DNA from: Cladopsammia gracilis | Taxonomy: Eukaryota; Cnidaria; Anthozoa; Scleractinia; Dendrophylliidae | NCBI GenBank assembly: GCA_022457155.1 | Contig: JAJGOT010000001.1 | Span: 741,001-805,000, forward strand | DNA: 64,000 nt | Reading direction: 5' to 3' | Shown: positions 1-11,836 of the stretch, piece after piece | How positions within the stretch are numbered: position 1 is the stretch's first letter | Layout of the letters: each line of letters opens with the position of its first letter | The notes under the pieces: model-generated | Database searches by the model: none | What the model was told of the DNA's origin: nothing | What the model saw: only the letters and a program-made list of their open reading frames with translations | Made by a program: the position numbers and the translations under genes

Positions 1-48
1 ACTTTGGATGTAATTTAATTTGCAAAAAGTAAGGAATCTTTTTTTTTT

Positions 49-108
49 CGTGAAATGGCCATTTTATTCTCCGTGAAACGTGAAATGACAATTTTATTTT
101 TCGTGAAA
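49..108. repeat. 30-bp tandem duplication
   Basis: Two adjacent 30-bp units, each beginning CGTGAAATG and ending CGTGAAA, differ at a few bases. Nothing else is recognisable in the first 270 bases. Confidence 0.5.
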
Positions 109-274
109 CGTGATCTTACCACCCTCTTATGAACCTGTACACGAGGACTGAACCTGGTTTTGCTTCTGATTGGCTAAAAGGCCCTTTATCTGATTAGTTA
201 TGTAGTTATGGAAGTGCCTTTGTTATTTTTTCTATAACAGAGCTCAACAAACGCAAAACCAAAGCAAACTCTCA

Positions 275-560
275 TAGAGCAGTTTTCAATTGAGTGTGAA
301 AAGTAATTACACAATTGCTTTGTTTTTTCATTGCTACGCTTTGTGATTGGCTAAAAAATCTCGCGCCACTTTCTCGACCAATCAGAAGTAAAACCAAAAC
401 CAATCGTGACTTGCTCGCACGCGTTTTCCCGCGCTTGGCGCCGGCGACATGTAATTGCTTCGAGCTCTGATTGGTTCATTGGATTGTTTTCGACTGCTGT
501 GATTGGTCAGAGTAATTACTTTGGTTTTGGTTTTACCACACTCAATTGAAAACTGCTCTA
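275..560. mobile_element. MITE with 22-bp TIRs, TA target site
   Basis: The ends are near-perfect inverted repeats beginning GAGCAGTTTTCAATTGAGTG, each bordered by TA, which suggests a TA target duplication. The interior (CCAATCA boxes, GTAAAACCAAA) has no coding capacity. A related stretch lies in the opposite orientation at 59457-59690, so this is a dispersed family. Superfamily not determined. Confidence 0.75.
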
Positions 561-1716
561 ATATCCTGGTAATACACCTTCCACAGTAAATCGAAAATCG
601 CTCTCATGGCAATAAAATGTAAGTTAGCGATGAAGGCGTGTATATTATATAGTATAGCTTCTTTGAACACTTTGATAAAAACGTAGACATACTATGCATT
701 TAAACTCTTTTAATAAATTTACAATTTTTTCCATATGCGTGTACCCGGCCACACAAGCAGTTTAAGGCAAAAACGTTTGATTTATTTTGTTTTCATTTTA
801 AGATAGTCGGAAGGTAAAAATCCAGACAATTTAGCTCCACGATCTATTAGGGATATGAGATAGGAATATTTCAGTGCCGGTGGTTTAAATTTGACGCAGA
901 TTGATTGAAAAGAAATTATCATATCGTTGAGGTGAATTAATAAAACATTTGTTATAGAAGAAGAATGCTAGTTTTAAAGCACATAGCCTCGCTTAATTAT
1001 TTTTGTGAACAGCACTGACAATTACATTGACAGATATGAGATTTAAATGGCTTTTTCTTTTCATTGTGTTTTTTTTTATCTCTGAATACAAAATTTTAAA
1101 TATTGTGTTAGTGAAAAACTAGTATCTTTCGAGTAAGGAAACTACTTAAGCATAAAATCAATCGGGGTAGACAAGTTTGATAATATAACATAGAAATTTT
1201 AAATATAACTAAAAAGCTGCCTGATTCCGTTGTCTGTTTAATAAACCATGTATTAACGTTGTTGTTTTTTTTAATTTTTATCATTTCATTTAAATGCGTT
1301 TTCGTTTGAGTGTTATCTGCGACATCTCGGTGTATCAACAGTACCGTCTTAAATGGCTTTTCTTATTGCAAGTTGTAACACTTTCGCGGTCAAAAAGTTA
1401 TTCGATGTTTATCGAACATTGCGTTTTTTTTTCGCTATTCGTGGTGCCTTGAATGCATGAATATAATAAGAAGCTGTTTCAAAAACATATTAGCTTTTGT
1501 GTTTTTAATTCGCCCGGTCGCGCGCCCGACAATTGGGGGACAGATGGTCGACAGGAATTTATTTTCACGTCACTGGATAATGACAATTTAAATAAGAGAA
1601 GCTATCCCTTTTTGGCTTCAATCACAGACGTGTAAAGTCCTTGGACTGATCCAACATAAGAGAAAAGTCGAGGTCTTTTACAATTACCTGTGAGGGTTCG
1701 GTTCTCGGCGCGAACA
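561..1716. other. Intergenic, upstream of the GPCR
   Basis: AT-rich sequence with scattered short open frames that show no codon bias or domain. It presumably holds the promoter and 5' UTR of the GPCR, but no TATA box or initiator could be singled out. Confidence 0.4.
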
Positions 1717-3168
1717 ATGAATTTCTCTAAAGCTGATGGCGGTCAAACCCGCAACGAAACTACGGCTGTTTTAGATCCAAACCTAAACGTAACAGAGCCG
1801 CTATCAACAACAAACAACAGTTTTTCCGCGGAAGGTTTTGGTCGACTCGCCATCATTCAACTCATGTGTTTTCCTATCATTACGGCTGCAGGCTTGATTG
1901 GAAACGTGTTAATATGCTTGGCTGTTTTCAAAAGGCGGCGCCTTCGCATCACGGATGTTTTCATTCTTAACTTGGCTGCGACCGATTTGGGAACGTGCGT
2001 GGTGAGCATTCCTTTCGACTTTGTCGAGATTCTAGCGAAGGAATGGCCGTTTGGAAACGTTCTTTGCAAAACTGTGTACCCGTTGCAAACTATTCTGATG
2101 GCAGTGTCGGTATACACGCTCCTTTTTATGAGCTGGGAGAGGCATCGCTCTGTGATGCCTCCGTTAAAACCAAAACTGAAGGCTAAGCGAGCTTTCGCAA
2201 TACTTCTAATGCTCTGGATAGCGTGTATCATCTTGGTTGGACCTTTTATAGCGGTTCTCAGAGTTGAAACAGACGATGGAAAAGAACAGTGCAAGGAAAA
2301 CTGGCCAAGAGAATACCACCCGAAAGTCTTTACCCTTGCAGTGTTTGTAGTTTTATACGTGCTACCGTTATTTGTGATCACCGCAAACTACATCAAGATA
2401 AGTCAAAAACTCTTTAGAGACATACAAAGGATGCGAAAGGCAATTGACGGCGACAAAAAGGGCAGCGCAAAAAAGCCACTGACACAAGCAAGGGCGCAAA
2501 GAAACATGAGAATTGTCAAGATTTTTGTCATTGTTGTGATTGTGTTTTCCTTGTGCATGCTTCCGAATCATGTCGTGTGGATTTGGCATGATTTTGGATC
2601 GGGCCAAGAGTATCAGTACTACTTTGATAATATTGTTGTTTTCTGCTATATTTTGGTGTACGCAAACTCCGCGATCAATCCTTTCATATTCGTGTTCTTG
2701 CACCGGCGTTACTGCAAAGACATTTTCAATTCGTGCAGCGCGCTGAAAGCGTTCGTATCGTGCTTTAAAATTGATCGAAAGGAATATAGCGATAAAACAC
2801 AGAACGATCGGGCGAAATTATTCCGTGGAACGGTCACGCGCCGTAAAAACAAACGCGCGCCATACACGATGCAAGCTGGATATTCACCTGCGCCTGATGA
2901 ATTGTACGCGGCGAGAAAAGAGTTCTGGAACAATTATTATCGCCAGCAACTAACTCCAGCGAGGCATTTCGATCGTACGTTTTTTTGTGAAAACGCCCCG
3001 CGAAAGTTTCGTCTTTACAAAGAAGCGGAGAAGAATATAAATGACGAAAGCGATAATGATGACGACGGTGATGCTTCGCCTCAGGCCACGCGTAAAGTGA
3101 GAGTTAACTTTGGCGAAGTTGTTCATATCGATGAACAAAGAATTCTGCAGCCTGAGGGAACAGTGTAG
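1717..3168 (+). CDS. Rhodopsin-class (class A) GPCR, peptide-receptor type
   Basis: A single-exon 483-residue seven-transmembrane receptor at the plasma membrane, expected to couple a ligand to G proteins. The ATG at 1717 has A at -3 and is the first in-frame ATG. The extracellular N-terminus carries three N-glycosylation sequons. Class A landmarks are all present: GN in TM1 (62-63), LNLAATD in TM2 (84-90), the ECL1 WPFG motif (110-113), Cys117 and Cys192 for the TM3-ECL2 disulfide, ERH in place of DRY (141-143), Tyr225 in TM5, FSLCMLPNH in TM6 (277-285) and NSAINPFIF in TM7 (317-325). The roughly 150-residue C-tail is basic, then acidic (NDESDNDDDGD), with cysteines suitable for palmitoylation. 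WxFG, short ECL2 and the lack of an amine-binding Asp in TM3 point to the neuropeptide-receptor branch (galanin/allatostatin/QRFP-like). The ligand cannot be inferred. Lack of introns is common among cnidarian GPCRs. Confidence 0.92.
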   Translation: MNFSKADGGQTRNETTAVLDPNLNVTEPLSTTNNSFSAEGFGRLAIIQLMCFPIITAAGLIGNVLICLAVFKRRRLRITDVFILNLAATDLGTCVVSIPFDFVEILAKEWPFGNVLCKTVYPLQTILMAVSVYTLLFMSWERHRSVMPPLKPKLKAKRAFAILLMLWIACIILVGPFIAVLRVETDDGKEQCKENWPREYHPKVFTLAVFVVLYVLPLFVITANYIKISQKLFRDIQRMRKAIDGDKKGSAKKPLTQARAQRNMRIVKIFVIVVIVFSLCMLPNHVVWIWHDFGSGQEYQYYFDNIVVFCYILVYANSAINPFIFVFLHRRYCKDIFNSCSALKAFVSCFKIDRKEYSDKTQNDRAKLFRGTVTRRKNKRAPYTMQAGYSPAPDELYAARKEFWNNYYRQQLTPARHFDRTFFCENAPRKFRLYKEAEKNINDESDNDDDGDASPQATRKVRVNFGEVVHIDEQRILQPEGTV

Positions 3169-3304
3169 AATTTAATAACTGTGTAGCTTTTTTTTTTAAC
3201 AGTGATGCATGTTTTTTGTAACTGATCAAAGCATAGCTGCGAAGCTTAAGCTAACTGAAATGTAAACTCAATACATTTTTATCGCACTTTCTTTTTAATT
3301 TGTG

Positions 3305-3310
3305 AATAAA
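3305..3310 (+). terminator. Poly(A) signal AATAAA after the GPCR
   Basis: A canonical AATAAA lies about 137 bp after the GPCR stop codon; a second copy occurs near 3434. Which one is used cannot be told. Confidence 0.5.
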
Positions 3311-5428
3311 TTTGAAATCAATAGAAGCTGGAAACAAACAGCCGAAACAAAGTATAAGGTTTATTTGTTGTACCGTGACAATAGCGGCAAAGTCCGGTCG
3401 GATAAAATTAAAAAAAAATTCAGTGTGAATGAATAAATTACCCACAAAAACGGAAAACCGTAAACTCTTGGTTTTTGTCAGGCCCCGCGGATCAAACCTT
3501 GTTAGTTTTTCAGCCTTGTTCGGCCCTTTTGAGTCATAATATATGTTTTCTGTGATACGGTAATTTCTATTGCATTTAATTCCACCCACTACCTAAGCCC
3601 GGCGGCGTTCCTTTCAAACTGACGTGCTTCTAAATTAAGTGTTTTAAGATTGCTTAAAAAAAAGACAGTAAAAAAAAAAAAAATATATATATATATAATT
3701 ATATAGACTCAGTGTGCGAACGCGACAATTTGGCACCTGCCGTGATAACTAATAATAATATGAATCGCAAAAACTACGTCTTCTATACTCTTTCCTCCTA
3801 GAAAATCTCAAATTTCTGATCTGTAAAATATTGAGAAAAACGTATATACTTTTTAAGTATCGCATCCGCTGATTCAGATGGTAAGTAGACTAACTTTCCT
3901 ATAAGGTAAACTTAGCACCCTGGTACGTGTATAAAGTGTAGCCAAAACGCTTTCAAACTCTTTTAGTATTTTAGGGTATGATAATGTTACTTTATTCTTT
4001 ATCCGGAATACGTGGTAAACTATATCGAATTGTGACGACGGTAGCAATCAGATTCAGGAAACGTTTAACTCTTTATCTCCCAAGGGTGCCAAAAATCATG
4101 TCCAAATTCATGAAAAAAAAACCGAATTGTTGAAAAACAAATGGTACCATGTAAAAGTACTGCTGAAGAGGTTTCATTTGAATAATCAACAGACTCAAAA
4201 GTTAGAACTTGCATGTCTCCGTAATTGATTCTGGGAGAGTGAAACGGTTAAATAGTTCATACATAACCATATGGCAGCAGTGTTGTATTTCTCGCTGTGT
4301 GTTGGTGTATAAAAAGACAGATATTTGTCATCATTTTGTATTAATCAGTACAAATTAAATAAAACGCAACTGCGAATTGGAAATAAGAACAGTTTACAAT
4401 TAATGGAACCTGAGTTATCACGCCGGAATTGGTCTGTCACTTCTGTATTTTCTAGTAAGAACAGGAGCCGAATTGGCTCTCGGCGGCTCCCGGTAAGAAT
4501 AAATGAGAACTGAAAGACAAAGTTAAAGCGTAATTTGTCATTTTTTTTTAATAAAATGTCAAATAATCAAATCAACCTTTTATATTAATTACAAAATAGA
4601 TAAATGCAAAATCTTCAAACTTTGGAGACTGGGATAATGTGTAGGGTATCTTACCATTTCTGGTGAAAAACCAATTGGATTTTGGCAAGAATTTCCGTAA
4701 AAATCAGCATCGCAACTGAAACAGCCGACAGAGATATCGCTTCGGTACCCTTTACAATTGGTTTTCCGGTTTCTGTTTTCTACTTTATGTAAGACTGGAA
4801 CTGAGAGCTCTAGATGGTGGGATATTAACGTTGGTCCTCCACCGCGGTCAAACGTCCGAGGCGTTTTTCGTTTTATTTAGTGGGATTTTATTTAATATTA
4901 AGTGTAAATATGGGCAAGGATGTATATAAAAATAATAGTTGACGTTACGATCTTTTAATTTTTCTCAAAATGATAACCTTTTTTCGATCCGTTGAAAACT
5001 GACCAAATAAAACTCTTTGCGCCTGATCAAAATTATGTTGGCGAATGGCGCCGACAATTTTGCAGTTCACAGTTTTTAAACGCTTAGAACTTTTTTGGTA
5101 AACTTACAGTGTATTGGTAATATATTAAACTTTAAACAGTGAAAATGACAACCTTAACTTTTAAGTACTTTGCCAGTTAACTTTTGCAAATTTCTCTCGT
5201 TTGACCGCGGTTAGGGTTCATACCAACCGGGATGAAAGAAGAACCTCAGAACGTGTTTCACAGTTTCCGCCCGAAATTTCCGGGAAACGAACTGAAAGTT
5301 CCTTTTTTTTTTCAATCTGCAGTTACTGAGAGTTTTGGTTAAATAGTAAGCATCCTAGATCTTCTCGATTTCATCCCAATTCGATCTGATTCCTTTCTTT
5401 CCTTGTGGCTTGTTATTTTTTTTTTACG
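3311..5428. other. AT-rich intergenic stretch
   Basis: No gene or complete element recognised. An A-tract followed by an AT dinucleotide run lies at about 3671-3700. Confidence 0.4.
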
Positions 5429-5439
5429 GAAAGAGTAGA

Positions 5440-5582
5440 TTGGGTGGCTAGCCACCTCCCCCCCCCCCCTTTAGACCGTCGGTTTTAACAGTTGCAACAA
5501 TGAAAAATTTTATAGACTAAAGCATATACCCGTAGCCCCCCCCCCCCCCCCCCCCCATAAAAAAATCCTGGATCCGCCCCTG
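5440..5582 (-). mobile_element. hAT-like MITE copy, inverted relative to its neighbour
   Basis: Ends at the right with CCTGGATCCGCCCCTG, the complement of the end CAGGGGCGGATCCAGG. Interior sequence (long C run, TATAGACT, GTTGCAAC) matches the copy at 5648-5822 read on the other strand, so the two lie head to head about 65 bp apart. The outer boundary is approximate. Confidence 0.55.
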
Positions 5583-5647
5583 AAAAACATCTAAGTTCGT
5601 TTTGTGAGTAACCGACAAACAATGAGAACCATAAGAGAGTACTACTG

Positions 5648-5822
5648 CAGCGGCGGATCCAGGATTTTTTTTATGGGGGATGGCTACGGATATATGCCTA
5701 AGTCTATAAAATGTTTCGTTGTTGCAATTAAAAAGAAGACTGTAAAATCGACTGTCAAGAGGGGGGTGGCTGGACACCCAATCCCTCCCCCCCCCCCCTC
5801 CGTATATGCGTCCCTACCACTG
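5648..5822 (+). mobile_element. hAT-like MITE, second copy
   Basis: Starts CAGCGGCGGATCCAGG and ends CCTACCACTG, i.e. CAG...CTG termini. It shares with 5440-5582 a TTTATGGGGG block and CTACGGATATATGC. The same terminal motif bounds the element at 53493-53762. No coding capacity. Confidence 0.6.
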
Positions 5823-6845
5823 AAGAGCTTTCATTTGAATGGTCACACTATCTAGGAGTTACTTTAGACTGCAGATGGCCAGAATGGAATTGGATTTTAC
5901 AACATAATAAACAGCACCACAGAAAAATATTACTCACTGAGTAGCTTACATTTTGGATGGTCACATGATAGGATTTCATCCACAGACTCTGGCAAAAGCT
6001 GTGATGATATCACACAGTTCAAGGTGTGTTTGTAGCAATCAAAAGGTCGAAAATACGTCTTCAGTACCGCGTGGACTGTTCGGTTTTAAAATATCCACAG
6101 TTTTAATTTTTCGGTACGTATTTGGATGTTAATAAGGTAGGGAGTTTTGACGTTAAAACCTCTTAAATTAAAAACAAAATGCGTGTGCGGTACAATTAAT
6201 AATCAACCTTATTGAAAATAAAAACTGTATGGGAAAACGCCCCAAAAACAAGATGTTGTTTTTTTTTATTTATTTTTTGTTTATTTTTAAATTATAGGGA
6301 ACCCTTTTAATTGTCAAATCTTCCGATCACAATACTCTAGAATATGTTCTGAAAAATATCTATCTACCATGCTTTGTATCAAAGATATGTGCATTACTGT
6401 ATATGTCGTGATAAACAAGCATCCATCAACTTTCATTTTATCGAACCAACATACGTTTATTTTTCTTCAAAGAAGTACAACGCAGCTCAGCTTAATCTGA
6501 AATAATGGTTGCGTGGTCAAAACAGAACAAGACTAAATAAACCTGGGAAACTTGGAACACAACTTACAAGTCAACGACAATTTTTGTAGAAATTTTAATT
6601 TACATTCGATGTAAAATTCTGAATTTCTTAACAATGTTTGTGTTTGTTTAGTTTTAAATTCAGTTTTACTCCCCAAATGAAAATATGATATGATTCATTT
6701 GCAATTCAAATTTTAAAGCTCCTTCAACAATTAAAAATGTAAAATTGCCTTAATTGGGTTGGCGATGTTAATTCTCTCTGCTGGACCTTTACCTCACTGA
6801 AAAACTGTTCTGACAATGAAGTTGCGTTGAAAAATAAAAACACAC
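5823..6845. other. AT-rich intergenic stretch
   Basis: Nothing recognised apart from T-rich tracts. Confidence 0.4.
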
Positions 6846-7574
6846 TTAAGGTTACAGTGTACCTTCAGATCGAAAATTTATTAAAAAAATTTTTTTGGCG
6901 TTAAAATAAAGTTTACAGAGTGAACTTTCATCCAAAAGAAAAAGTATCGTAAAATAGTGAAAATTGACGGAGAAATGACGGTATAACTTTTGTGGGCGGA
7001 GTTTGTTTATTAAGCGATATGTTTTTTTAAGCGCCGTTTTCTCAAAGTTAATTTTTCGCTTGTTGGGGACACTTTAAAGAGCTACAACTCAAAGGAAATT
7101 TGTTCGATTTTCCTTAAATTTGGACAGAAGCTAGGCTAACATATAATCAATAAAAACGTGTCGGCGAATTTCTTAATTCCGAAAACTTTTTCGTCAAGAG
7201 GCATTTCCGTGCGATCATTCCAATTTTTTTTCTCCCCCTTTTCGAAAATATTCTGTAACTTTTCACTGCAATTGAATATGGAAAATCGCCGACACGTTTT
7301 TTTAGCGCTTCGTGTCCGGAAACCCGAGAACAAATCAAATTAGCAAAATATAATAATCGCTTTGAGTTATAGCGTTTTAAAGCTGATTCGGACGTTCGAA
7401 TTTAGACGTTGTAAAAAATTCGACAATTCATTTTATTACCAAATGGTTTCCATATTTAGATAGCCAGCTCTATAAGCTTTAATTTGATATCTGGGTTGAG
7501 GTATATTAAGTGTAATCTTACGACGCTAGAGCTGTTATACTGGAGACACCCCCGAAGGTACACTGTAACCTTAA
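6846..7574 (+). mobile_element. TTAA-flanked piggyBac-like MITE, copy 1
   Basis: Exactly 729 bp including TTAA at both ends. The TIRs begin GGTTACAGTGTACCTTC directly inside each TTAA. The interior holds no transposase, so it is non-autonomous. A TTAA target site is characteristic of the piggyBac superfamily; the assignment rests on that alone. A near-identical copy of the same length lies inverted at 11837-12565. Confidence 0.8.
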
Positions 7575-8388
7575 TGTCGGTTGAACATCCATTGTTCACT
7601 TGATGAAGATCACGCCCATTGACACGGCCCTGAAAACACACAAGCGTGTAAATGCTATATTTAGTTATCCCTGCGGCAAGTTAAGAGATCGTATTTGAAC
7701 CGGCAGGATAGGCGAAAAAAAAAAACAGTTCTAAATACTAATAAATGCAAAGAGCACCTGCGAGGCGGTTTGCGTGGCCGCGTTCTAAAGCTCAGCGCTG
7801 GTGCGAATTAATTAAGTTTTAGCGAAATTAAATTTGTTGTGGAACACGCACGCCTTGCAGGCACCTCTTCTCATCAGATCGGCTAAATTATGCTGCAAAT
7901 GAATTACGGTTCTCTTTATCCGAAAGTTAAGTTAAAAGTTAAGTCGAGACGTTTTTAACTCGGGTTGTAGAAACAAATTTAATCACAAAAACTGTAGTGA
8001 GAATAGATCAAAACGATTGGAAACTACCAAAACGCACGTTTTAGCGATAAAATTGCTGTTATTGCATGAAGTTCCCATAGAAACATGAAGGCTTGACAGA
8101 TGACCAACACTATAAATTTGTCGGTTGACTTTTTACAATTATTGAACCCGCTTGTTTGACGCTTGTTAAATCCCTCTCTTGTCAAAAACGCGAAGAAATT
8201 AAAAGCTTATCTTTATTCAGATGTCATTGAAATTTATTTTTATATGCACAAAACGATCCAAAACGTTTTCTACCAAGCAACTCGAAAAGAGCTATCTACC
8301 GTGGTTTGTAATGCTTAGAATCCTCTAAGCATCACATCCTCATCCCATTAAGACGCCATTACATCCTGAGTTTTTGTTGTTACAGGTA
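7575..8388. other. Intergenic, nothing recognised
   Basis: No open frame with domain character and no complete repeat was found. Confidence 0.35.
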
Positions 8389-8575
8389 AAAAGGCTGCGT
8401 TTTTTGTGAAAATCCGCATCCAGATCCAGTCTTGAATCTAAAAAAGGATTTTGCATCTTTTTACTAAAATCCAAAAACGGATCATGAATCCGTTGAATCC
8501 ATACTTCGGTGAGATTCTTCAGATCAAATCTAAGTCCGGATTTTAAGATTCCTGATCTGAGCGTTTTTTTCAGTT

Positions 8576-8606
<31 letters not shown>

Positions 8607-9001
8607 AGGGAATGGATTCGAAAAAAGCCACATCTGACAAGCGGTCTTTCGTGCAACTTTATTAATTCGTTCCGTTCGCTGTTTTGTTTCTTTCACGATT
8701 TCATATCATGGGCAATTCAGGAACGATTTTATTGCATATATTGAGAAAATTATTTGTTGAAGCAGAGCGAAAAACACAAGAAAGTAAACATAGGCTCATT
8801 TGCATGCCAACGGTTTATTTAAATGATTCGTTTTCGGATTTTTCGTTTTTTTGGTAATGAAGAATCCATATAATATGAGATTACAAATCCGTCTTCGGAT
8901 TTTTTGGATTTTTTGCTCATGAAGAATGCCAATGATATGATCCGAGATATGACTTCACAAATCCGTTTTCGGATTCTCACCCCCTAAAAAAAACATAGCC
9001 T
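8389..9001. mobile_element. Probable TIR element with internal G-run
   Basis: The left edge AAGGCTGCGTTTTTTGTGA and the complement of the right edge AAGGCTATGTTTTTTTTAG are similar, and both lead into AATCCG repeats. The interior has a roughly 27-bp G run near 8578-8606 and several copies of TCGGATTTTT. Boundaries approximate; family unknown. Confidence 0.45.
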
Positions 9002-9239
9002 TAATATCCATTTTCACTTCCAAGTTCCAAACAGGATAGTTAAGAAATAATCATGCAGTGAATTAAAAGAAACACTACTTTAACTAAATGCAGAACGCAC
9101 CTGTCACTCGCATCCTTTATTAACCTTTTCATAGTCTAATCGAGCTTTAGTTCTGAACTGAAAAACAAATTTGCAAAATACTGAAAATAGAAATCGCTGC
9201 GGTAGTCAATGATTTAATAACGTTTACTTCGAATTCGGG

Positions 9240-9645
9240 TATGTACTTGGTGTATCCCTTATTATTTTGTATTTAAACACTTAGTTTTTATTTCAGTAGA
9301 AAAAGAAGATAAAAACAGCAGAATGGGGAATCGAACCCGGGCCGTATGATCTACTCCATGCACACTATCCACTACACCACTGAGGACTAGCTGCCGAAAA
9401 TTGTAATTTTTAAGGGATATAAGATAATATGCTGCTAGCCCAGACCATATATAAGAGCTAACCCTTTCGATACATTGGAAATACTGGAATCAGTGCTTAA
9501 CCCTAAATACTAAAATCAGTGCTTCAACCCTAGATACTGTAATCCGACCCTAAATTACACTGCAATATATCTAAATACATTACAATAAGGGATACATGAA
9601 GTACCATACATTATGATCAGGGATACACCAAGTACCTAGGCGAAT
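9240..9645. mobile_element. TIR element with embedded tRNA-like segment
   Basis: GTACTTGGTGTATCCCT near 9243 recurs in inverse orientation near 9616-9640, giving TIR-like edges. Internal GCTTAACCCTAAATACT motifs recur in the element at 20223-20441. A degenerate tRNA-like stretch lies inside (9325-9392, minus strand). Confidence 0.45.
9325..9392 (-). other. tRNA-like / SINE head (pseudo-tRNA)
   Basis: On the minus strand there is a good A box (TGGTGTAGTGGATAG) and B box (GGGTTCGATTCCC) at tRNA spacing. The T-stem and acceptor stem do not pair fully, so this is a tRNA-derived repeat or decayed tRNA gene rather than a functional tRNA. Confidence 0.45.
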
Positions 9646-9649
9646 TCGC

Positions 9650-9885
9650 TATGGTCGCTGAACGAAAGCACTGAGGACGCATTTTTACAGGGTTAGCCTC
9701 AATCTGAAGTGATAAATTCACAAATTCAGGCGAGAAGATGACCTGCTCAGAGCTCTGTCTATTGTTTAATTTTCAAATTTCACGCATTTTCTGCCGGTAT
9801 TTGTGAATATTTTACATCAGGTCGAGTCTAACCCTGTATCAATGTGTCATCGGTGTTTGAATTCAGCGGTTATTTTAAATACGAA
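9650..9885 (+). mobile_element. Partial copy of the 59182-59452 fold-back MITE
   Basis: Shares with 59182-59452 the left arm (CGAATTCGCTATG), the centre (GAGAAGATGACCTG, TCTGTCTATTG) and the right arm (TTACATCAGGTCGAGTC). The left arm is more diverged. No coding capacity. Confidence 0.6.
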
Positions 9886-11187
9886 AATGGCTTATTGCAC
9901 GCAAACTTATAGAACAGTATAAAAAACAGTAACACAGGAAACCGGTGCTGCTCAATAGTACACAGTGGGTTTCATGCACTAACTAACCTAATTGTATAAA
10001 AATTTAATAAACTTTACTGGAAGGCACAACCAGGAAAGTACAACAACTCAAAAGCTTCATTTGATTCATGGGTTTAATAACACTTTACGATTTTAGCCAC
10101 GAACTCAACAGATAACAGTACAATAAAAAGCTCCACATGATAGCGTCTACCAATGGCCTTCATTTGAGTTTTCACACCAGGGAATGAAGAAATTCAAAAG
10201 ACTTTAGACGCCCATTACGTGGCGCGCACCGTTTGACTTCGCAATTGCAGAACGGACATTGTTAATTAATAAATTAATATAAATTAATTTTTAAGAAAAA
10301 TAAAGTAGCAAGGCACGCAAGCCACATCGTAAGGCAAAGGGAAAGAATCCTCTCCACGGTGGGTGGTTGTCGATGTGACAAAAAAAAAAATTGAGTGAAC
10401 TCTATAGTCTCAATTCTGATCTAAAATTTGACTTAGAGTCGCGAAACACAAGCGACAAGTTTGACTAGTGATCATCAGGGATCTCGTGATGCAGAGAGAA
10501 TTAATAGTAATTTTAAGATAATATACTTTGGCAATTAAGTTTGACACGCAGCAGCACTGACAAATTAATATCTTGAGTTGTAAAAACAAACTCATGTGTA
10601 AGAATATTAAATATTAAATATCATTTAAACTCGGCACACATTACCCTTAAGGTAACTTTTAACTTTCTTGAGGCTAATTAATTTTGTCAAATGCAAAATT
10701 TAAAAGAGTAAATACGATCGACAAGGAAAGAGAGGATCGATTATAGTTCAATACACCTGTTATGAACAAAATGAATTATTTTTGTCAAAAACAGGGACAC
10801 GGAAAAAGTGACTTGTTTCGGGGGGTTTGCTGAGGCCTTTAAACACCCTCCGCTTTCAATGAGGTTCCCTTGCAAAGGAGTTTGGCTTTCCACGCGTTCG
10901 ACGTATAATCTTAAAGCAAGTTAAAATTTGATAGTGCAAGGCAACAACCATTACAGATCCCACAGTTGTCGTATTTTGTCTGCACAGCATTGTCTGACAA
11001 AGATATAGTTCATACAGAGAAAGTCTAATGGTGCCATTGTTTTAGTTTAAAACGCTCCAAAAGAATTTCAGGCATGCACAGATTCATTCTAAGAGATCCA
11101 TTTTACAGACAATTTTGTGGTATGCTGTCGAATGTTATTTTAGAACATAGAGAACATATCTGGCCAGGGCTTAGCCATACCGACGCT
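9886..11187. other. Intergenic, nothing recognised
   Basis: AT-rich; no gene or complete element identified. Confidence 0.35.
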
Positions 11188-11562
11188 TAGGAGTGGCGAA
11201 TGGTACCTTCAAAATCGTGGGTCTCGGAAAATTTTGGTCCGGTCTCGAAATCTCGGCAGTTTTTGTTTGAAGTCTCAAAGTCTCGTTTGGCTGGTGTTTT
11301 TACTGTCTCGGAGTCTCGGATTTTTTTTCCTCAAGGTCTCGGAGTCTCGGATACTTTTTTTTAAGCATTCTTGATTCTTCATCCTTGTTCGGTTGTTTGA
11401 TAGGTGATTCGGATATTTTTGGCACTGAGTCTCGGGCTCGGTTTTTTCCCGCATTGGGTCTCGGGCTCGGATTTTATAACGTAGCTGCGGTCGCGGTCTC
11501 GGATTTTCAAACAAGGGTCTCGGCGTCTCGGCGAGTCTCATATTTACCATTCGCCACCCCTA
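11188..11562. mobile_element. TIR element filled with GTCTCGG repeats
   Basis: Termini TAGGAGTGGCGAATGGTA and, inverted, TAGGGGTGGCGAATGGTA enclose a degenerate array of GTCTCGG/GAGTCTCGG units. Both sides are bordered by CGCT (11184-11187 and 11563-11566), a possible 4-bp duplication. The TIR style resembles hAT elements, but no 8-bp duplication is visible. Confidence 0.6.
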
Positions 11563-11836
11563 CGCTTTTATGGAACATCCTAGAATTCTTGTAACAAGTT
11601 CATGACAACGAATGATACTAAAGCATTACTAAAGCATTACTAAAGCATTGATACATGATACTAAAGCATTACAAGGACGGTTCCCATACCCTTCATAATT
11701 ATAATAAACAATAATAACTATGTCGTTCGAAAATATATGATCATGAAAAGATGAAACTCGCAATCTTTGCACTCAATAATGGTATCGATATGACTAACGC
11801 TCTTGTGACTGAAATGTTCAATTCTCCGTATTTGCC

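Noticed and set aside
1857..2381. 174-residue minus-strand frame
   Set aside because: Antisense shadow of the GPCR.
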